A stretch of DNA of 64,000 nucleotides from Tepidimonas taiwanensis (GTDB taxonomy: Bacteria > Pseudomonadota > Gammaproteobacteria > Burkholderiales > Burkholderiaceae_C): contig NZ_CP083911.1 in NCBI RefSeq assembly GCF_020162115.1, forward strand, positions 186,001-250,000, written 5' to 3'. Below, piece by piece: positions 54,712-63,963 of this stretch; positions within the stretch are counted from its first letter, which is position 1, and every line of letters begins with the position of its first letter. A model generated the notes under the pieces. The model saw nothing but the letters and a program-made list of their open reading frames with translations. It searched no databases and was not told the DNA's origin. Position numbers and translations under genes: made by a program.

Positions 54712-55680
54712 ATGGCCTCCTCCGGCAAGCCGCTGCAACCGATCATCGTCAAGCGCGTCAAGAAGGGCGGGCATGGCGCGCACGGGGGCGCTTGGAAGAT
54801 CGCGTACGCGGACTTCGTCACCGCGATGATGGCGTTCTTCCTGCTGATGTGGCTGCTCGGCTCCACCACGGAAGGCGACCGCAAGGGCATTGCCGACTAC
54901 TTCAACCAGCCGCTCAAGGTCATGCTGTTCGGCGGGCCCGGTTCCGGGGGCGCGACGAGCATCCTCGACGGCGGTGGCGACGACCTGACGAAGAGCGTCG
55001 GCGAGGAGGCGAGCGGCAATGTCGAGGAGAAGGTGCGCGAACTGGGGGCGCAGCTCGCCCGCGCGGAAATGATCCGCTTGGAAAAACAGCGCATCGCGAC
55101 GCTGCGCGACAAAATCGAAAACATCATCAGCCAGAACCCGCAGCTGGCGGAGTACAAGAACCAGATACGGTTGGAGATGGTGCAGGATGGTCTGTACATC
55201 CAGATCGTCGACGAGCAAAACCGCCCGATGTTCGACACCGGCAGCGCCCTGCTCAAGCCGTATATGCGCGATATCCTGCGGGCGATCGCGCAGGCGCTGG
55301 CCGAGGTGGACAACCGCATTTCGCTCTCCGGCCACACCGATGCGACCCCGTATGGCAGCGGGGAGCGTGCCTACAGCAACTGGGAGCTGTCGGCCGACCG
55401 GGCCAACGCGAGCCGGCGCGAACTGGTGGCGGCTGGGCTGCCCGAGGGCAAGCTCGCGCGCGTCGTCGGCATGGCGGACAAGCAGCTGCTCTTTCCCGAC
55501 CAACCGCAGGACCCGCGCAACCGCCGCATCAGCATCCTCGTGCTCACGCGCGAGGCCGAGGAGCGCATGTCCAAGTCGCTGGAGGCGGCACCTGCTGTCA
55601 CTGATGAAGCCGCAGCGCGCGAGGTGGTGACCAACGGCGACGCCCGCCAACCTCAGCCCGCCGCCCAGCGCGTAAACTAA
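54712..55680 (+). CDS. motB: Flagellar motor stator protein MotB
   Basis: A 322-residue protein. One N-terminal helix in WKIAYADFVTAMMAFFLLMW carries the proton-binding aspartate at residue 34. The periplasmic OmpA-like peptidoglycan-binding domain contains LSGHTDATPYGSGERAYSNW, then SADRANASRRELVAAG and PQDPRNRRISILVL. Full length. Confidence 0.95.
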   Translation: MASSGKPLQPIIVKRVKKGGHGAHGGAWKIAYADFVTAMMAFFLLMWLLGSTTEGDRKGIADYFNQPLKVMLFGGPGSGGATSILDGGGDDLTKSVGEEASGNVEEKVRELGAQLARAEMIRLEKQRIATLRDKIENIISQNPQLAEYKNQIRLEMVQDGLYIQIVDEQNRPMFDTGSALLKPYMRDILRAIAQALAEVDNRISLSGHTDATPYGSGERAYSNWELSADRANASRRELVAAGLPEGKLARVVGMADKQLLFPDQPQDPRNRRISILVLTREAEERMSKSLEAAPAVTDEAAAREVVTNGDARQPQPAAQRVN

Positions 55681-55703
55681 CGCCCTCCCGGACGGAGTGA
55701 TAC

Positions 55704-56090
55704 ATGGCCGATGTGCGATTTCTGATCGTCGACGATTTCTCCACGATGCGCCGCATCGTGCGCAACCTGCTCAAGGAGCTCGGCCACGGCGACGCCGACG
55801 AGGCCGAGGACGGGTCGGTGGCGCTGCACAAGCTGCGCAATGGCAAGTTCGACATGGTGATCACCGACATCAACATGCCGAACATGAACGGCTTCGAGCT
55901 GCTGACGCAGATCAAGTCGGACGACAAACTCAAGCACATCCCGGTGCTGATGGTGACCGCCGAGGCGCGCAAGGAGGACATCATCGCCGCGGCGCAGGGC
56001 GGTGCGGCGGGCTACATCGTCAAGCCGTTCACCAAGGCTACGCTCGAGGAAAAACTCACCAACATCTTCCGCAAGATGGGTTGGGCGTGA
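55704..56090 (+). CDS. cheY: Chemotaxis response regulator CheY
   Basis: A 128-residue single receiver domain. ADVRFLIVDDFSTMRRIVRN has the acidic pair, ITDINMPNMNGFELLTQIK the phosphoacceptor aspartate near residue 56, VLMVTAEARKEDI the conserved threonine, and YIVKPFTKATLEEKL the lysine. The DFSTMRRIVRNLL segment is typical of flagellar CheY. Followed by its phosphatase cheZ. Confidence 0.96.
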   Translation: MADVRFLIVDDFSTMRRIVRNLLKELGHGDADEAEDGSVALHKLRNGKFDMVITDINMPNMNGFELLTQIKSDDKLKHIPVLMVTAEARKEDIIAAAQGGAAGYIVKPFTKATLEEKLTNIFRKMGWA

Positions 56091-56114
56091 CGCCCGCACC
56101 GGGAAGGGGAGGCC

Positions 56115-56774
56115 ATGACCAACGCCACATCCGCCGCGCCCAAGACCGACAGCAAGGGCGACATCTACCAGCGCCTGGGGGAAATCACCCGCGAGCTGCA
56201 CGAGGCGCTCAAGGCGCTGGGCTATATGCCCGCGCTGAAAGACGCGGTGGGGGAGCTTCCGGACGCGCGCAGCCGGCTCGAGTACATCGCGCGCCTGACC
56301 GGTGAAGCTGCCGAGAAGGTGCTCAATCGCGTCGACGAGGCCAAGGCCGAGCAACAGACGGTGATCGAAAGCAGCCGCCAGCTCGTCGAGACGATCGGCC
56401 GGGTGCCGGGCCTGAAGTGGGCGATGCCCGAACTGCTCGAATGGTCGCAGCGCATCCAGGGGGCGGCCGAACGTACCGACCACCACCTGACCGAAATCAT
56501 GATGGCGCAGGACTTTCACGACCTCACGGGCCAGGTGATCAAAAAGGTGGTGGCACTGGCCGCGACGCTGGAGCAGCAGCTCGTGCAGCTGCTGGTCGAG
56601 ACGGCGCCGTATGCGGCCGCGGCGGAGGCCGAGTCCGCCCCGGCGGCCGCACCAGCCCCGGCGGGCGAATCCCGCCGCGAGCTGTCCGGTCCCGTGGTGA
56701 ACCCGGAAGGGCGCAGCGACGTGGTGACGAGTCAGGCGCAGGTGGACGACCTGCTCGCGAGCCTGGGGTTCTGA
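56115..56774 (+). CDS. cheZ: CheY-P phosphatase CheZ
   Basis: A 219-residue helical protein. MAQDFHDLTGQVIKKVVALA holds the catalytic glutamine of the DLTGQ motif near residue 140, and the C-terminal QAQVDDLLASLGF is the CheY-binding peptide. An Ala/Pro-rich linker separates the two. Last gene before a strong terminator. Confidence 0.94.
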   Translation: MTNATSAAPKTDSKGDIYQRLGEITRELHEALKALGYMPALKDAVGELPDARSRLEYIARLTGEAAEKVLNRVDEAKAEQQTVIESSRQLVETIGRVPGLKWAMPELLEWSQRIQGAAERTDHHLTEIMMAQDFHDLTGQVIKKVVALAATLEQQLVQLLVETAPYAAAAEAESAPAAAPAPAGESRRELSGPVVNPEGRSDVVTSQAQVDDLLASLGF

Positions 56775-56811
56775 GTACGTCGGTGCGGGCCCGCCCCGGC
56801 GGAAGGCAAAG

Positions 56812-56835
56812 AGGCGGGTGTTTGCCCGCCTTTTG
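56812..56835 (+). terminator. Rho-independent terminator after cheZ
   Basis: GGCGGG (56813-56818), loop TGTTTG, CCCGCC (56825-56830), then TTTTGT. It separates the mot/che transcript from flhB. Confidence 0.8.
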
Positions 56836-56895
56836 TCACTTTAGAACCGCCAAGGCCCCGCTGACAATGCGGTCGAACGCCGTCGCCCGACCGCC

Positions 56896-58035
56896 ATGGA
56901 ATCCACCCAGGACAAAAACCAGCCCGCCACACCGCGCCGCCTGCAAAAAGCGCGCGAGGAAGGGCAGATCCCCCGCTCACGCGACCTGACGCACCTGGCC
57001 GTGCTCGGCGGAGGGGCGGTGCTGCTGTGGGCGACGCTGCCGTGGGTGTACGAGCGGCTGCGCGCCGCGGTGCGCGCGGGCCTGCGCTTCGACGCCGAGC
57101 GCGCGCGGGAACCGGCGCAGATGCTGCAGCACCTGGGCGATGGCCTGTGGCTGGGGCTGGGGCTGTACCTGCCGCTGGGGCTGGCGGTGCTGGTGATCGT
57201 CGTACTGGCGCTGTTGGCGGCGGGCTCGTATGCGCTCAGCACCAAGCCGCTGATGCCGGACCTCTCCAAAATCGGGTTGATCAGCGGTTTCAAACGGCTG
57301 TTCTCCCGTCAGCAGGCGTTCGAGGTGCTCAAGCTGCTGGCCATCACCGCACTGATCGCGGTGCTCGGTGCGTGGTACGTGCAATCACACATCGACGCCT
57401 TTGCCTCGCTGCTGCTGCGCCCGCTGGAGTCCGCGCTCGTGCAGACGGGCGAGTGGTTCGCCGCGGGCGTTGCGTGGCTGCTGGCGGTGGTGCTGCTGGT
57501 GGCGGCGGTGGACGTGCCGCTGCAGCAGTACCTCTACCGCCACCGCCTGCGCATGTCGCTGCAGGAGGTCAAGGACGAGCACAAGGAAACCGAGGGCAAC
57601 CCGCAGATCAAGAGCGCGCGTCGCCAGCGGGCGCGCGAGATTGCGTACGGCCAGAGCATCCGCCGCGTGCCCGAGGCGGACGTGGTGGTGATGAACCCGA
57701 CCCACTACGCGGTGGCGCTGCGCTATGACGAGCACACGATGGCCGCGCCGCACGTCATCGCCAAGGGCGCGGACCTGCTGGCGCTGCGCATCCGCGACGT
57801 GGCGCGCGAGGCCAAGGTCCCGGTGCTGGAAGCACCGATGCTCGCGCGCGCGCTGTACGCGCACACGGAGCTGGACGAGCCGATTCCCGCGGCGCTCTTT
57901 ACCGCCGTGGCGCAGGTGCTGGCGTGGGTGTACCGCCTGCGCGCGGCGCTGCGCGGCCAGGGGCCGATGCCGCGGCCGCCCCGTCCGGACGTCCCGGTCG
58001 AGCTCGACCCGCTGCACGGCCGCGCGCCCACCTGA
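56896..58035 (+). CDS. flhB: Flagellar type III export protein FlhB
   Basis: A 379-residue export gate protein with four membrane helices in the first ~210 residues and a cytoplasmic autocleavage domain. The cleavage motif is MNPTHYAVALRYDEH with N267-P268. QDKNQPATPRRLQKAREEGQ at the start is the usual N-terminus. It switches export from rod/hook to filament substrates. Confidence 0.95.
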   Translation: MESTQDKNQPATPRRLQKAREEGQIPRSRDLTHLAVLGGGAVLLWATLPWVYERLRAAVRAGLRFDAERAREPAQMLQHLGDGLWLGLGLYLPLGLAVLVIVVLALLAAGSYALSTKPLMPDLSKIGLISGFKRLFSRQQAFEVLKLLAITALIAVLGAWYVQSHIDAFASLLLRPLESALVQTGEWFAAGVAWLLAVVLLVAAVDVPLQQYLYRHRLRMSLQEVKDEHKETEGNPQIKSARRQRAREIAYGQSIRRVPEADVVVMNPTHYAVALRYDEHTMAAPHVIAKGADLLALRIRDVAREAKVPVLEAPMLARALYAHTELDEPIPAALFTAVAQVLAWVYRLRAALRGQGPMPRPPRPDVPVELDPLHGRAPT

Positions 58036-58064
58036 ACCGCTGACGCTGAGTCCCCTTTCGCCCC

Positions 58065-60155
58065 ATGAACGCCGTCTTGCAATCGCTGCAACAACACCTG
58101 GGCCCGCTGCGCGGGCACGGTCAGGCGCTGGCGGCGCCCGCGCTGGTCATGCTGGTGCTGGCCATGCTGGTGCTGCCGCTGCCGCCGTGGCTGCTGGACA
58201 CCTTTTTCACGCTCAACATCGCGATCGCCCTCACCGTGATGATGGTGGCGGCCTACATGCGGCGCGCGCTGGACTTTGCGGTGTTCCCGACGGTGCTGCT
58301 GATCACGACGCTGCTGCGGCTGTCGCTCAACGTTGCTTCCACCCGTGTCGTGCTGATGGAGGGGCACACGGGCCCCGGCGCAGCCGGGGCCGTGATCGAG
58401 GCCTTCGGCACCTTCCTGATCGGCGGCAATTTTGCGGTCGGCCTGATCGTGTTTCTGATCCTGGTGGTGATCAACTTCATCGTCATCACCAAGGGCGCCG
58501 AGCGCATCGCCGAGGTGGGCGCGCGCTTCACGCTGGACGCGATGCCCGGCAAGCAGATGGCGATCGACGCGGACCTCAACGCCGGCCTGATCGACCAGGC
58601 CGAAGCCAAGCGCCGCCGCGCCGAAGTGGCCGAAGAGGCGGACTTTTTCGGCAACATGGACGGTGCGTCCAAGTTCGTGCGCGGCGACGCGATCGCCGGG
58701 ATCCTGATTCTGCTCATCAACATCATCGGCGGCTTTGCCATCGGCATGCTGCAGCACGGCCTGACGCTGGAGCAGGCCGCGCACAGCTACATCACGCTGT
58801 CGGTCGGTGACGCGCTGGTGGCGCAGGTGCCGGGGCTGCTGATTTCGGTGGCGGCGGCGATGGTGGTCTCGCGCGTGGGCAAAGAGGCCGATCTGGGCCA
58901 GCAGATCGTCAGCCAGATGTTCGACTCGCCCAAGGTGCTCGGGATTACGGCGGTGGTGCTGGCGCTGCTGGGCAGCGTTCCGGGCATGCCCAACCTGGTG
59001 TTTCTGACCTTTGCGTTGGTGATCGGGTCGGTGGCGTACTGGCTGGCGCGCGAGCGGCGCAAGCCCTCGCCGCAGGAACTGGCCGCGCAGCAGGCGACGC
59101 AGACGCCCGCGGAAACCGAGGCCACCTGGGATGACCTTCAGCCGGTCGACCTGCTCGGGCTGGAACTGGGCTACCGGCTGATCACGCTGGTGGACCGCAC
59201 GCGCCGTGGCGACCTGCTCACCCGCATCAAGGGCGTGCGCAAAAAGTTCGCGCAGGAGGTGGGCTTCTTGCCGCCGCCGGTGCACGTGCGTGACAACCTG
59301 GAGCTCAAGCCCACCGCGTACCGCATCACGCTGCGCGGCGTCGTGGTCGGCGAGGGCGAGGTGTTCCCCGGGCAGCTACTGGCGATCAACCCCGGGCACA
59401 TCCAGACGCCGCTGATCGGGCAGGCGACGTCCGACCCGGCGTTCGGCCTGCCGGCGACCTGGATCGACGAGCGCCAGCGCGAAAGCGCGCAAATGGCGGG
59501 TTACACGGTCGTTGATGCCGAGACTGTACTGGCCACGCATTTGTCACACTTGATGCAGGTCCACGCGGCCCGGCTGCTCAGCCGCACCGAGGTGCAGGAG
59601 CTGGTCGAGCACGTGCGCAAGCTCGCCCCGAAGCTGATCGAAGAAGTGATCCCGGCCATGGTGCCCATCGGTGTGTTCCAGAAAGTCCTGCAGCTGCTGC
59701 TGGAGGAGTCGGTGCACATCCGCGACATCCGCACCATCATCGAGACGCTGGCCGAGCACGCGGGCCAGACACAGGATCCGCTGGAGCTGGCGCGGCGCGT
59801 GCGCCAGGCGCTCGCACCCGCGATCGTGCAGCAGATCTACGGTCCGGTGCCGGAGCTCGAAGTCATCGCGATCGAGCCGGGGCTGGAGCGCATCCTGACC
59901 CAGGCGCTGTCGGGTCAGGGCGGCGGCGCACTGGATCCGGGGCTGGCCGACATGCTGACGCAGTCCGCCGCGCGCGTGGCCACCCGTCAGGAGGAAAACG
60001 GCGTACCCGCCGTGCTGCTGGTGCCCGATGCGATCCGCCAGGCCGTCGCGCGGCTGCTGCGCCGTGCGGCCCCGCGCCTGCAGGTGCTGGCACACAGCGA
60101 GATCCCTGAAACCCACACCATCCGCATCGGCCCGATCATTGGAGAGCCCGCATGA
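58065..60155 (+). CDS. flhA: Flagellar export protein FlhA
   Basis: A 696-residue member of the FHIPEP family. About eight N-terminal helices, with LLRLSLNVASTRVVLMEGHT and GDALVAQVPGLLISVAAAMV, and a large cytoplasmic domain (VDLLGLELGYRLITLVDRTR; IETLAEHAGQTQDPLELA). Full length. The stop overlaps the flhF ATG (ATGA). Confidence 0.96.
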   Translation: MNAVLQSLQQHLGPLRGHGQALAAPALVMLVLAMLVLPLPPWLLDTFFTLNIAIALTVMMVAAYMRRALDFAVFPTVLLITTLLRLSLNVASTRVVLMEGHTGPGAAGAVIEAFGTFLIGGNFAVGLIVFLILVVINFIVITKGAERIAEVGARFTLDAMPGKQMAIDADLNAGLIDQAEAKRRRAEVAEEADFFGNMDGASKFVRGDAIAGILILLINIIGGFAIGMLQHGLTLEQAAHSYITLSVGDALVAQVPGLLISVAAAMVVSRVGKEADLGQQIVSQMFDSPKVLGITAVVLALLGSVPGMPNLVFLTFALVIGSVAYWLARERRKPSPQELAAQQATQTPAETEATWDDLQPVDLLGLELGYRLITLVDRTRRGDLLTRIKGVRKKFAQEVGFLPPPVHVRDNLELKPTAYRITLRGVVVGEGEVFPGQLLAINPGHIQTPLIGQATSDPAFGLPATWIDERQRESAQMAGYTVVDAETVLATHLSHLMQVHAARLLSRTEVQELVEHVRKLAPKLIEEVIPAMVPIGVFQKVLQLLLEESVHIRDIRTIIETLAEHAGQTQDPLELARRVRQALAPAIVQQIYGPVPELEVIAIEPGLERILTQALSGQGGGALDPGLADMLTQSAARVATRQEENGVPAVLLVPDAIRQAVARLLRRAAPRLQVLAHSEIPETHTIRIGPIIGEPA

Positions 60156-61690
60156 ACGCGCAACGATTCGTCGCCCCCAACTCGCGCGAGGCCATGGCGC
60201 TGGCGCGTGCCGCCTTTGGCGAGCAGGCCGTGATCCTGTCGAGCCGCTCCACCGAGCAGGGCTTCGAGGTCGTGGCCACGTCGGAGGACCAGCTCGCGCG
60301 CATCGCCGCCCAGGCGGCGTCGCCGGCGGCGCTGCAAAGCCACGCCCAGCTGCCCGAGACGCCGGCCGCACGCGGCGGGCGGGCGCTGAACCTGCAGCAG
60401 CGTGCCGCGGCGCAGCTGCCCCCGTTGTCGCCGGACAGCACGGTTGCCCAGGACACCGAGACGCTGGCGATGAGCACGCTGTCGTTCCAGGAGTATGTGC
60501 GCGAGCGTATGCTGCGCAAGCGCCGCGAGGCGATGCAGGGCAAGCTCGCGGCCGACACCGCCGCGACGACGCCCGTGCCCGCCGCGCGCGCGGTGCCGCC
60601 CGCCCGGCCGCAGCCGCCCGCCGCGGACGGCATGATCCTGCCGTTCGGCCACGGGGCGAGCGCGGGCGGCACTGTCCCGGCGGCACGCGCCAAAGGCGCT
60701 GCGGCCCCGCGTCCTGCCACACCGGCGCCCGCCCCGGCGGCGGCCGCCCTGACGGCGCAGCTCGACGCGCTCAAGGCGATGATGGAGGAGCGCTTCCAGA
60801 CGCTGGCCTGGCTCGGTCAGACCAAGCTCAACCCCATCCAGTCGCAGCTGATGCACAAGTTCATCCGCGCGGGCTACTCGCCGACCGTGGCGCGGGCCGT
60901 GCTGGAACGGCTGCCTGCGCACTTGGACGCCTCCGGCGCGTGGCGCTGGACCCTGGAAGTGCTGGCGCGCAACCTGCGCGTCGCGCGCGAGCCGGGGCAG
61001 CTTTGCGATGAGGGGGGTGTATTCGCGCTGATCGGCTCCACCGGGGTCGGCAAGACCACGACCGCCGCCAAGCTTGCCGCGCAGTGCGTCAAGGCCTACG
61101 GTGCCAACAGCGTCGGGCTCATCACCCTGGACACCTACCGCGTCGCCGGCTACGAGCAGTTGCGGACCTACGGCCGCATGCTCGGCGTGGTCGCGCATCT
61201 GGCGCACGACCGCGCCGCACTGCAGGACCTGTTGGAGCTGCTGGCCAACAAGCGCATGGTCATCATCGACACCGCGGGGCTCGGCCAGCGCGACCCGCGC
61301 ATCCGGGAGATGATGTCGCTGCTTGCAGCGCCGTCGATCAAGAAGCTGCTCGTGGTCAACGCGGGCAGCCACGGCGACACCCTCGACGACGTGTTCGGGG
61401 CCTACCGCGAGACGTCGTTGCACGGCGTCATCCTGTCGAAGGTGGACGAGGCGGCCAAGCTCGGCCCTGCGGTGGATGCGCTGATCCGGCACCAGACGGT
61501 GCTGCGAGGCCTGACCACCGGGCAGCGAGTGCCGGAAGACTGGCAGCGCCCCGATGCCACCGCGCTCGTGCGGTTGTCGATGGGCAGTCAGGGCAAGTCG
61601 GCGTATGATCCCACCAGCGCGGAGCTGCCGTTTTTCTTTACCGACCCCACATCGTCCAGCTGGAAGCCGCAGGGGGTTGCCCATGCTTGA
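60152..61690 (+). CDS. flhF: Flagellar GTPase FlhF
   Basis: A 512-residue SRP-type GTPase that places polar flagella. MNAQRFVAPNSREAMALARA at the start, an Ala/Pro-rich linker (~90-215), an N domain, and a G domain with ALIGSTGVGKTTTAAKLAAQ near residue 295, TLDTYRVAGYEQLRTYGRML, and IIDTAGLGQRDPRI. Its presence predicts polar flagellation. It overlaps the next gene by eight bases. Confidence 0.94.
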   Translation: MNAQRFVAPNSREAMALARAAFGEQAVILSSRSTEQGFEVVATSEDQLARIAAQAASPAALQSHAQLPETPAARGGRALNLQQRAAAQLPPLSPDSTVAQDTETLAMSTLSFQEYVRERMLRKRREAMQGKLAADTAATTPVPAARAVPPARPQPPAADGMILPFGHGASAGGTVPAARAKGAAAPRPATPAPAPAAAALTAQLDALKAMMEERFQTLAWLGQTKLNPIQSQLMHKFIRAGYSPTVARAVLERLPAHLDASGAWRWTLEVLARNLRVAREPGQLCDEGGVFALIGSTGVGKTTTAAKLAAQCVKAYGANSVGLITLDTYRVAGYEQLRTYGRMLGVVAHLAHDRAALQDLLELLANKRMVIIDTAGLGQRDPRIREMMSLLAAPSIKKLLVVNAGSHGDTLDDVFGAYRETSLHGVILSKVDEAAKLGPAVDALIRHQTVLRGLTTGQRVPEDWQRPDATALVRLSMGSQGKSAYDPTSAELPFFFTDPTSSSWKPQGVAHA

Positions 61691-62294
61691 GGCGGTTCGC
61701 GATCAGGCGGCGGGGCTGCTGGCGTGGAAGCTGCAGCCGCCCACACGCGTGCTGGCCGTGGCGGCGGCCGAGCGCGGCGCGGCGTCGCTGGAGCTGCTGT
61801 GGCGGCTGCGCGAGGGGTGCCGCGCACTTGAGCTGCCATGCGCGGTGATCGAGGGGCCGCCCGAATGCTGGGGCGACGGTCTGGAGCCCGGCGGTGTCGG
61901 GTTGTGGCACGCGCCGGTGAGCGCGCTGTGGCGCGACTGGCGCAACGTTCCGGGGCGGCCGCTGGTGGCGCTGACGGCGGACCCGGCCGCTTTGGTGGAC
62001 GCGTACCGCGCAATCAAGGCGCTGTCGGGCGGCGGCCTGCACCCGGTGGTCGTGGCGCTGCCCGACGAGGGCGACGAGACGATGGCGCCCCACGGGGCGC
62101 TGCAGGCCGCCCTGGCGGCGCTGCGGCGCACCTGCCACCAGCACCTGCGCGCCGTTCCGCCGGTGTGGACGCTGGGGTATCATGCACAACGATCGGCCGA
62201 TCCCGCCGGGGAGGGGACGCTGCTGCGGGTGCTCGAAGCGGCCTGGACGCTGGAAGCACCTGGCGCGATGGGGGGGCGGCTGCGTCCATGCTGA
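61683..62294 (+). CDS. FlhG/FleN-like protein lacking the P-loop
   Basis: A 203-residue protein in the exact slot of flhG, between flhF and fliA. FlhG is normally a MinD-type ATPase that opposes FlhF and limits flagellum number. Here no Walker A (KGGVGKT) is visible; the N-terminus is LLAWKLQPPTRVLAVAAAER. A trace of FlhG remains in LTADPAALVDAYRAIKALSG near residue 100, comparable to the EPTSLTDAYALIK segment. Overlaps flhF by 8 bases and may overlap fliA. It could act without ATP or be a diverged partner of FlhF. Confidence 0.65.
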   Translation: MLEAVRDQAAGLLAWKLQPPTRVLAVAAAERGAASLELLWRLREGCRALELPCAVIEGPPECWGDGLEPGGVGLWHAPVSALWRDWRNVPGRPLVALTADPAALVDAYRAIKALSGGGLHPVVVALPDEGDETMAPHGALQAALAALRRTCHQHLRAVPPVWTLGYHAQRSADPAGEGTLLRVLEAAWTLEAPGAMGGRLRPC

Positions 62295-62344
62295 CCACGC
62301 CAGCGCTGACGCCCGCGCGGCCGATCCGACCGCCGGAGTTTTCG

Positions 62345-63067
62345 ATGTACACGCCCAAGGGCATGCTCGACCGAGACGCGCAACTGCGCCAGTACGCGCC
62401 GCTGGTGCACCGGCTGGCGCACCTGATGATCGCGCGCCTGCCGGCCAGCGTCGAGCTCGACGACCTCATCCAGGTCGGCATGATCGGGTTGACGGAGGCG
62501 CTGGCGCGTTACGAGCCGTCGATGGGCGTGCAGTTCGAAACCTTCGCCAGCCAGCGCATCAAGGGCGCGATGCTCGACGAGCTGCGCGACGCGGACTGGA
62601 TGTCGCGCGGCTCGCGCAAGCTGCAAAAAGACATCGAATCCGCCATCCACCGGCTGGAACAGCGCCTGCAGCGCCCGCCGCGGGAGTCGGAAATCGCGCA
62701 GGAGCTGGGGATGACGCTGGACGAATACCACGAGACGCTCAGCCGCATGCGCGGCACGCAGCTCGTGTATTTGGAAGACCTGGGGGGGCGCAGCGACGAC
62801 GGCGAGGAGGGGTTTCTGGAACGCTTCCTGCCGGACGATGCGGAGCAAAACCCCGAGTCGATCCTGGCCGACCGGCGCATGCGCGAGGCGCTCGTCGACG
62901 CGATCCAGCGCCTGCCCGAGCGCGAGCAGTACGTGATGAGCATGTACTACGAGCACGACATGAACCTCAAGGAGATCGCCGCCGTGCTCGGTGTAACCGA
63001 ATCGCGGGTCAGCCAGATCCACTCGCAGGCGGTCGCGCGCCTGCGGGCACGGCTGCGCGAGCACTGA
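62345..63067 (+). CDS. fliA: RNA polymerase sigma-28 factor FliA
   Basis: A 240-residue flagellar sigma factor. MYTPKGMLDRDAQLRQYAPL, then region 2 (LDDLIQVGMIGLTEALARYE; FETFASQRIKGAMLDELRDA DW), region 3 and region 4 (NLKEIAAVLGVTESRVSQIH). ATG 62345 is preferred because GGAG is seven bases upstream and the length matches the family; ATG 62288 in the same frame would overlap the FlhG-like gene by seven bases and add 19 residues. It directs late flagellar genes such as flgM here. Confidence 0.93.
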   Translation: MYTPKGMLDRDAQLRQYAPLVHRLAHLMIARLPASVELDDLIQVGMIGLTEALARYEPSMGVQFETFASQRIKGAMLDELRDADWMSRGSRKLQKDIESAIHRLEQRLQRPPRESEIAQELGMTLDEYHETLSRMRGTQLVYLEDLGGRSDDGEEGFLERFLPDDAEQNPESILADRRMREALVDAIQRLPEREQYVMSMYYEHDMNLKEIAAVLGVTESRVSQIHSQAVARLRARLREH

Positions 63068-63099
63068 CGAACGGGCCCGCGCCGCTGTCGGTCGTCGGC

Positions 63100-63498
63100 C
63101 TAGCCGTATCCGCCGCGCCGACCGGGCAGGCGCTGGCGGCCCAGGCTCGCGTAGGCGTTGAGGTCGTCTTGGGGCAGCATTTGCCCGAGCGCCAGCCGCG
63201 CGCTGGCCGACAGCCGCCCCTGCAGTTCGGCCAGCAGCCGCAGCCGCTGGCCGATCTCATCCAGCAGGCGATTGACCTCCGCGGTCCGGGCCGGGGCTTG
63301 CCCGACTGCCGGCAGTTGGGCGCGAACCGCCGTGAACGCGTGCGCCAACTCGGCGATGCCGGCCAGCCACCCGTCGGCGTCGATCTCTCCCGCGGCGTGT
63401 CGCGTGGTGAGGTTCAGCGCTTCGTCGAGTCGATCGCGCAGGTGGCGCAGTTTGTCCAACCCATCCGTGTTCGGTGCAGGGGCTACGCCGTGCGCCAT
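63100..63498 (-). CDS. flgN: Flagella synthesis protein FlgN
   Basis: A 132-residue helical protein at the flgM-flgN position. LDKLRHLRDRLDEALNLTTR, then VNRLLDEIGQRLRLLAELQG and a C-terminal NAYASLGRQRLPGRRGGYG in which the Y-x-x-x-G end resembles FlgN proteins. FlgN is the export chaperone for the hook-filament junction proteins FlgK and FlgL. It starts 10 bases after flgM; the start ATG is weakly supported, as the frame is open upstream. Convergent with fliA. Confidence 0.78.
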   Translation of the reverse strand: MAHGVAPAPNTDGLDKLRHLRDRLDEALNLTTRHAAGEIDADGWLAGIAELAHAFTAVRAQLPAVGQAPARTAEVNRLLDEIGQRLRLLAELQGRLSASARLALGQMLPQDDLNAYASLGRQRLPGRRGGYG

Positions 63499-63508
63499 CG
63501 CGTCTGGT

Positions 63509-63844
63509 TCAAGAGGAACGACGCGCCCCGGAGGCCACACCCAGGAGTTCGCGTGCGTTGGCGAGCAGCTTGTCGGCAATCGCTTCGGCGTTGACCGAGA
63601 AGCGGCCACTCTGGATCGCGGTGCGGATCGCTTCGACCTTCGCTGCGTCGAAGCTGTCGGTGCCCGAGCGCGCGATCCCGTTGGTCATCGCCTGTGTCAC
63701 CGGGGAGAGCTGGACCCGCGTGCCCGCGGCCTCGGCCGCGGTGGCGCTGCTGCCGGCGGCTGACGTGCTCGCCCCCTCCGCGGTGCGCTTGGTCACCGGA
63801 GTCGACAGTCCGAACTTGGCTTCAGGCGAGTTGTTGACTTTCAT
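63509..63844 (-). CDS. flgM: Anti-sigma-28 factor FlgM
   Basis: A 111-residue protein: MKVNNSPEAKFGLSTPVTKR at the start, a disordered Ala/Ser/Thr middle, and the FliA-binding C-terminal half DAAKVEAIRTAIQSGRFSVN AEAIADKLLANARELL. FlgM holds FliA inactive until it is exported through the finished hook. GGAG is upstream of the ATG, and a sigma-28 promoter lies 40 bases before the start. Confidence 0.93.
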   Translation of the reverse strand: MKVNNSPEAKFGLSTPVTKRTAEGASTSAAGSSATAAEAAGTRVQLSPVTQAMTNGIARSGTDSFDAAKVEAIRTAIQSGRFSVNAEAIADKLLANARELLGVASGARRSS

Positions 63845-63883
63845 GGCACGCTCCAGACCCGGATAACGAGTCGCTTGAGAGCG

Positions 63884-63910
63884 TTATCGGCTGGATGAAC
63901 CGGGACTTTA
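63884..63910 (-). promoter_or_regulatory. Sigma-28 (FliA) promoter of flgM
   Basis: Minus strand TAAAGTCC (63910-63903), exactly 11 bases, GCCGATAA (63891-63884). The -10 is a perfect consensus and the -35 matches six of eight. GATAACG (63862-63868) and CGTTATC (63882-63888) form an inverted repeat overlapping the -10. Confidence 0.85.
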
Positions 63911-63963
63911 CCCCTTTTTTGACGCCCCGTGTTTTTTGATGCGCCGTGTGATCGGGCTGTGCG

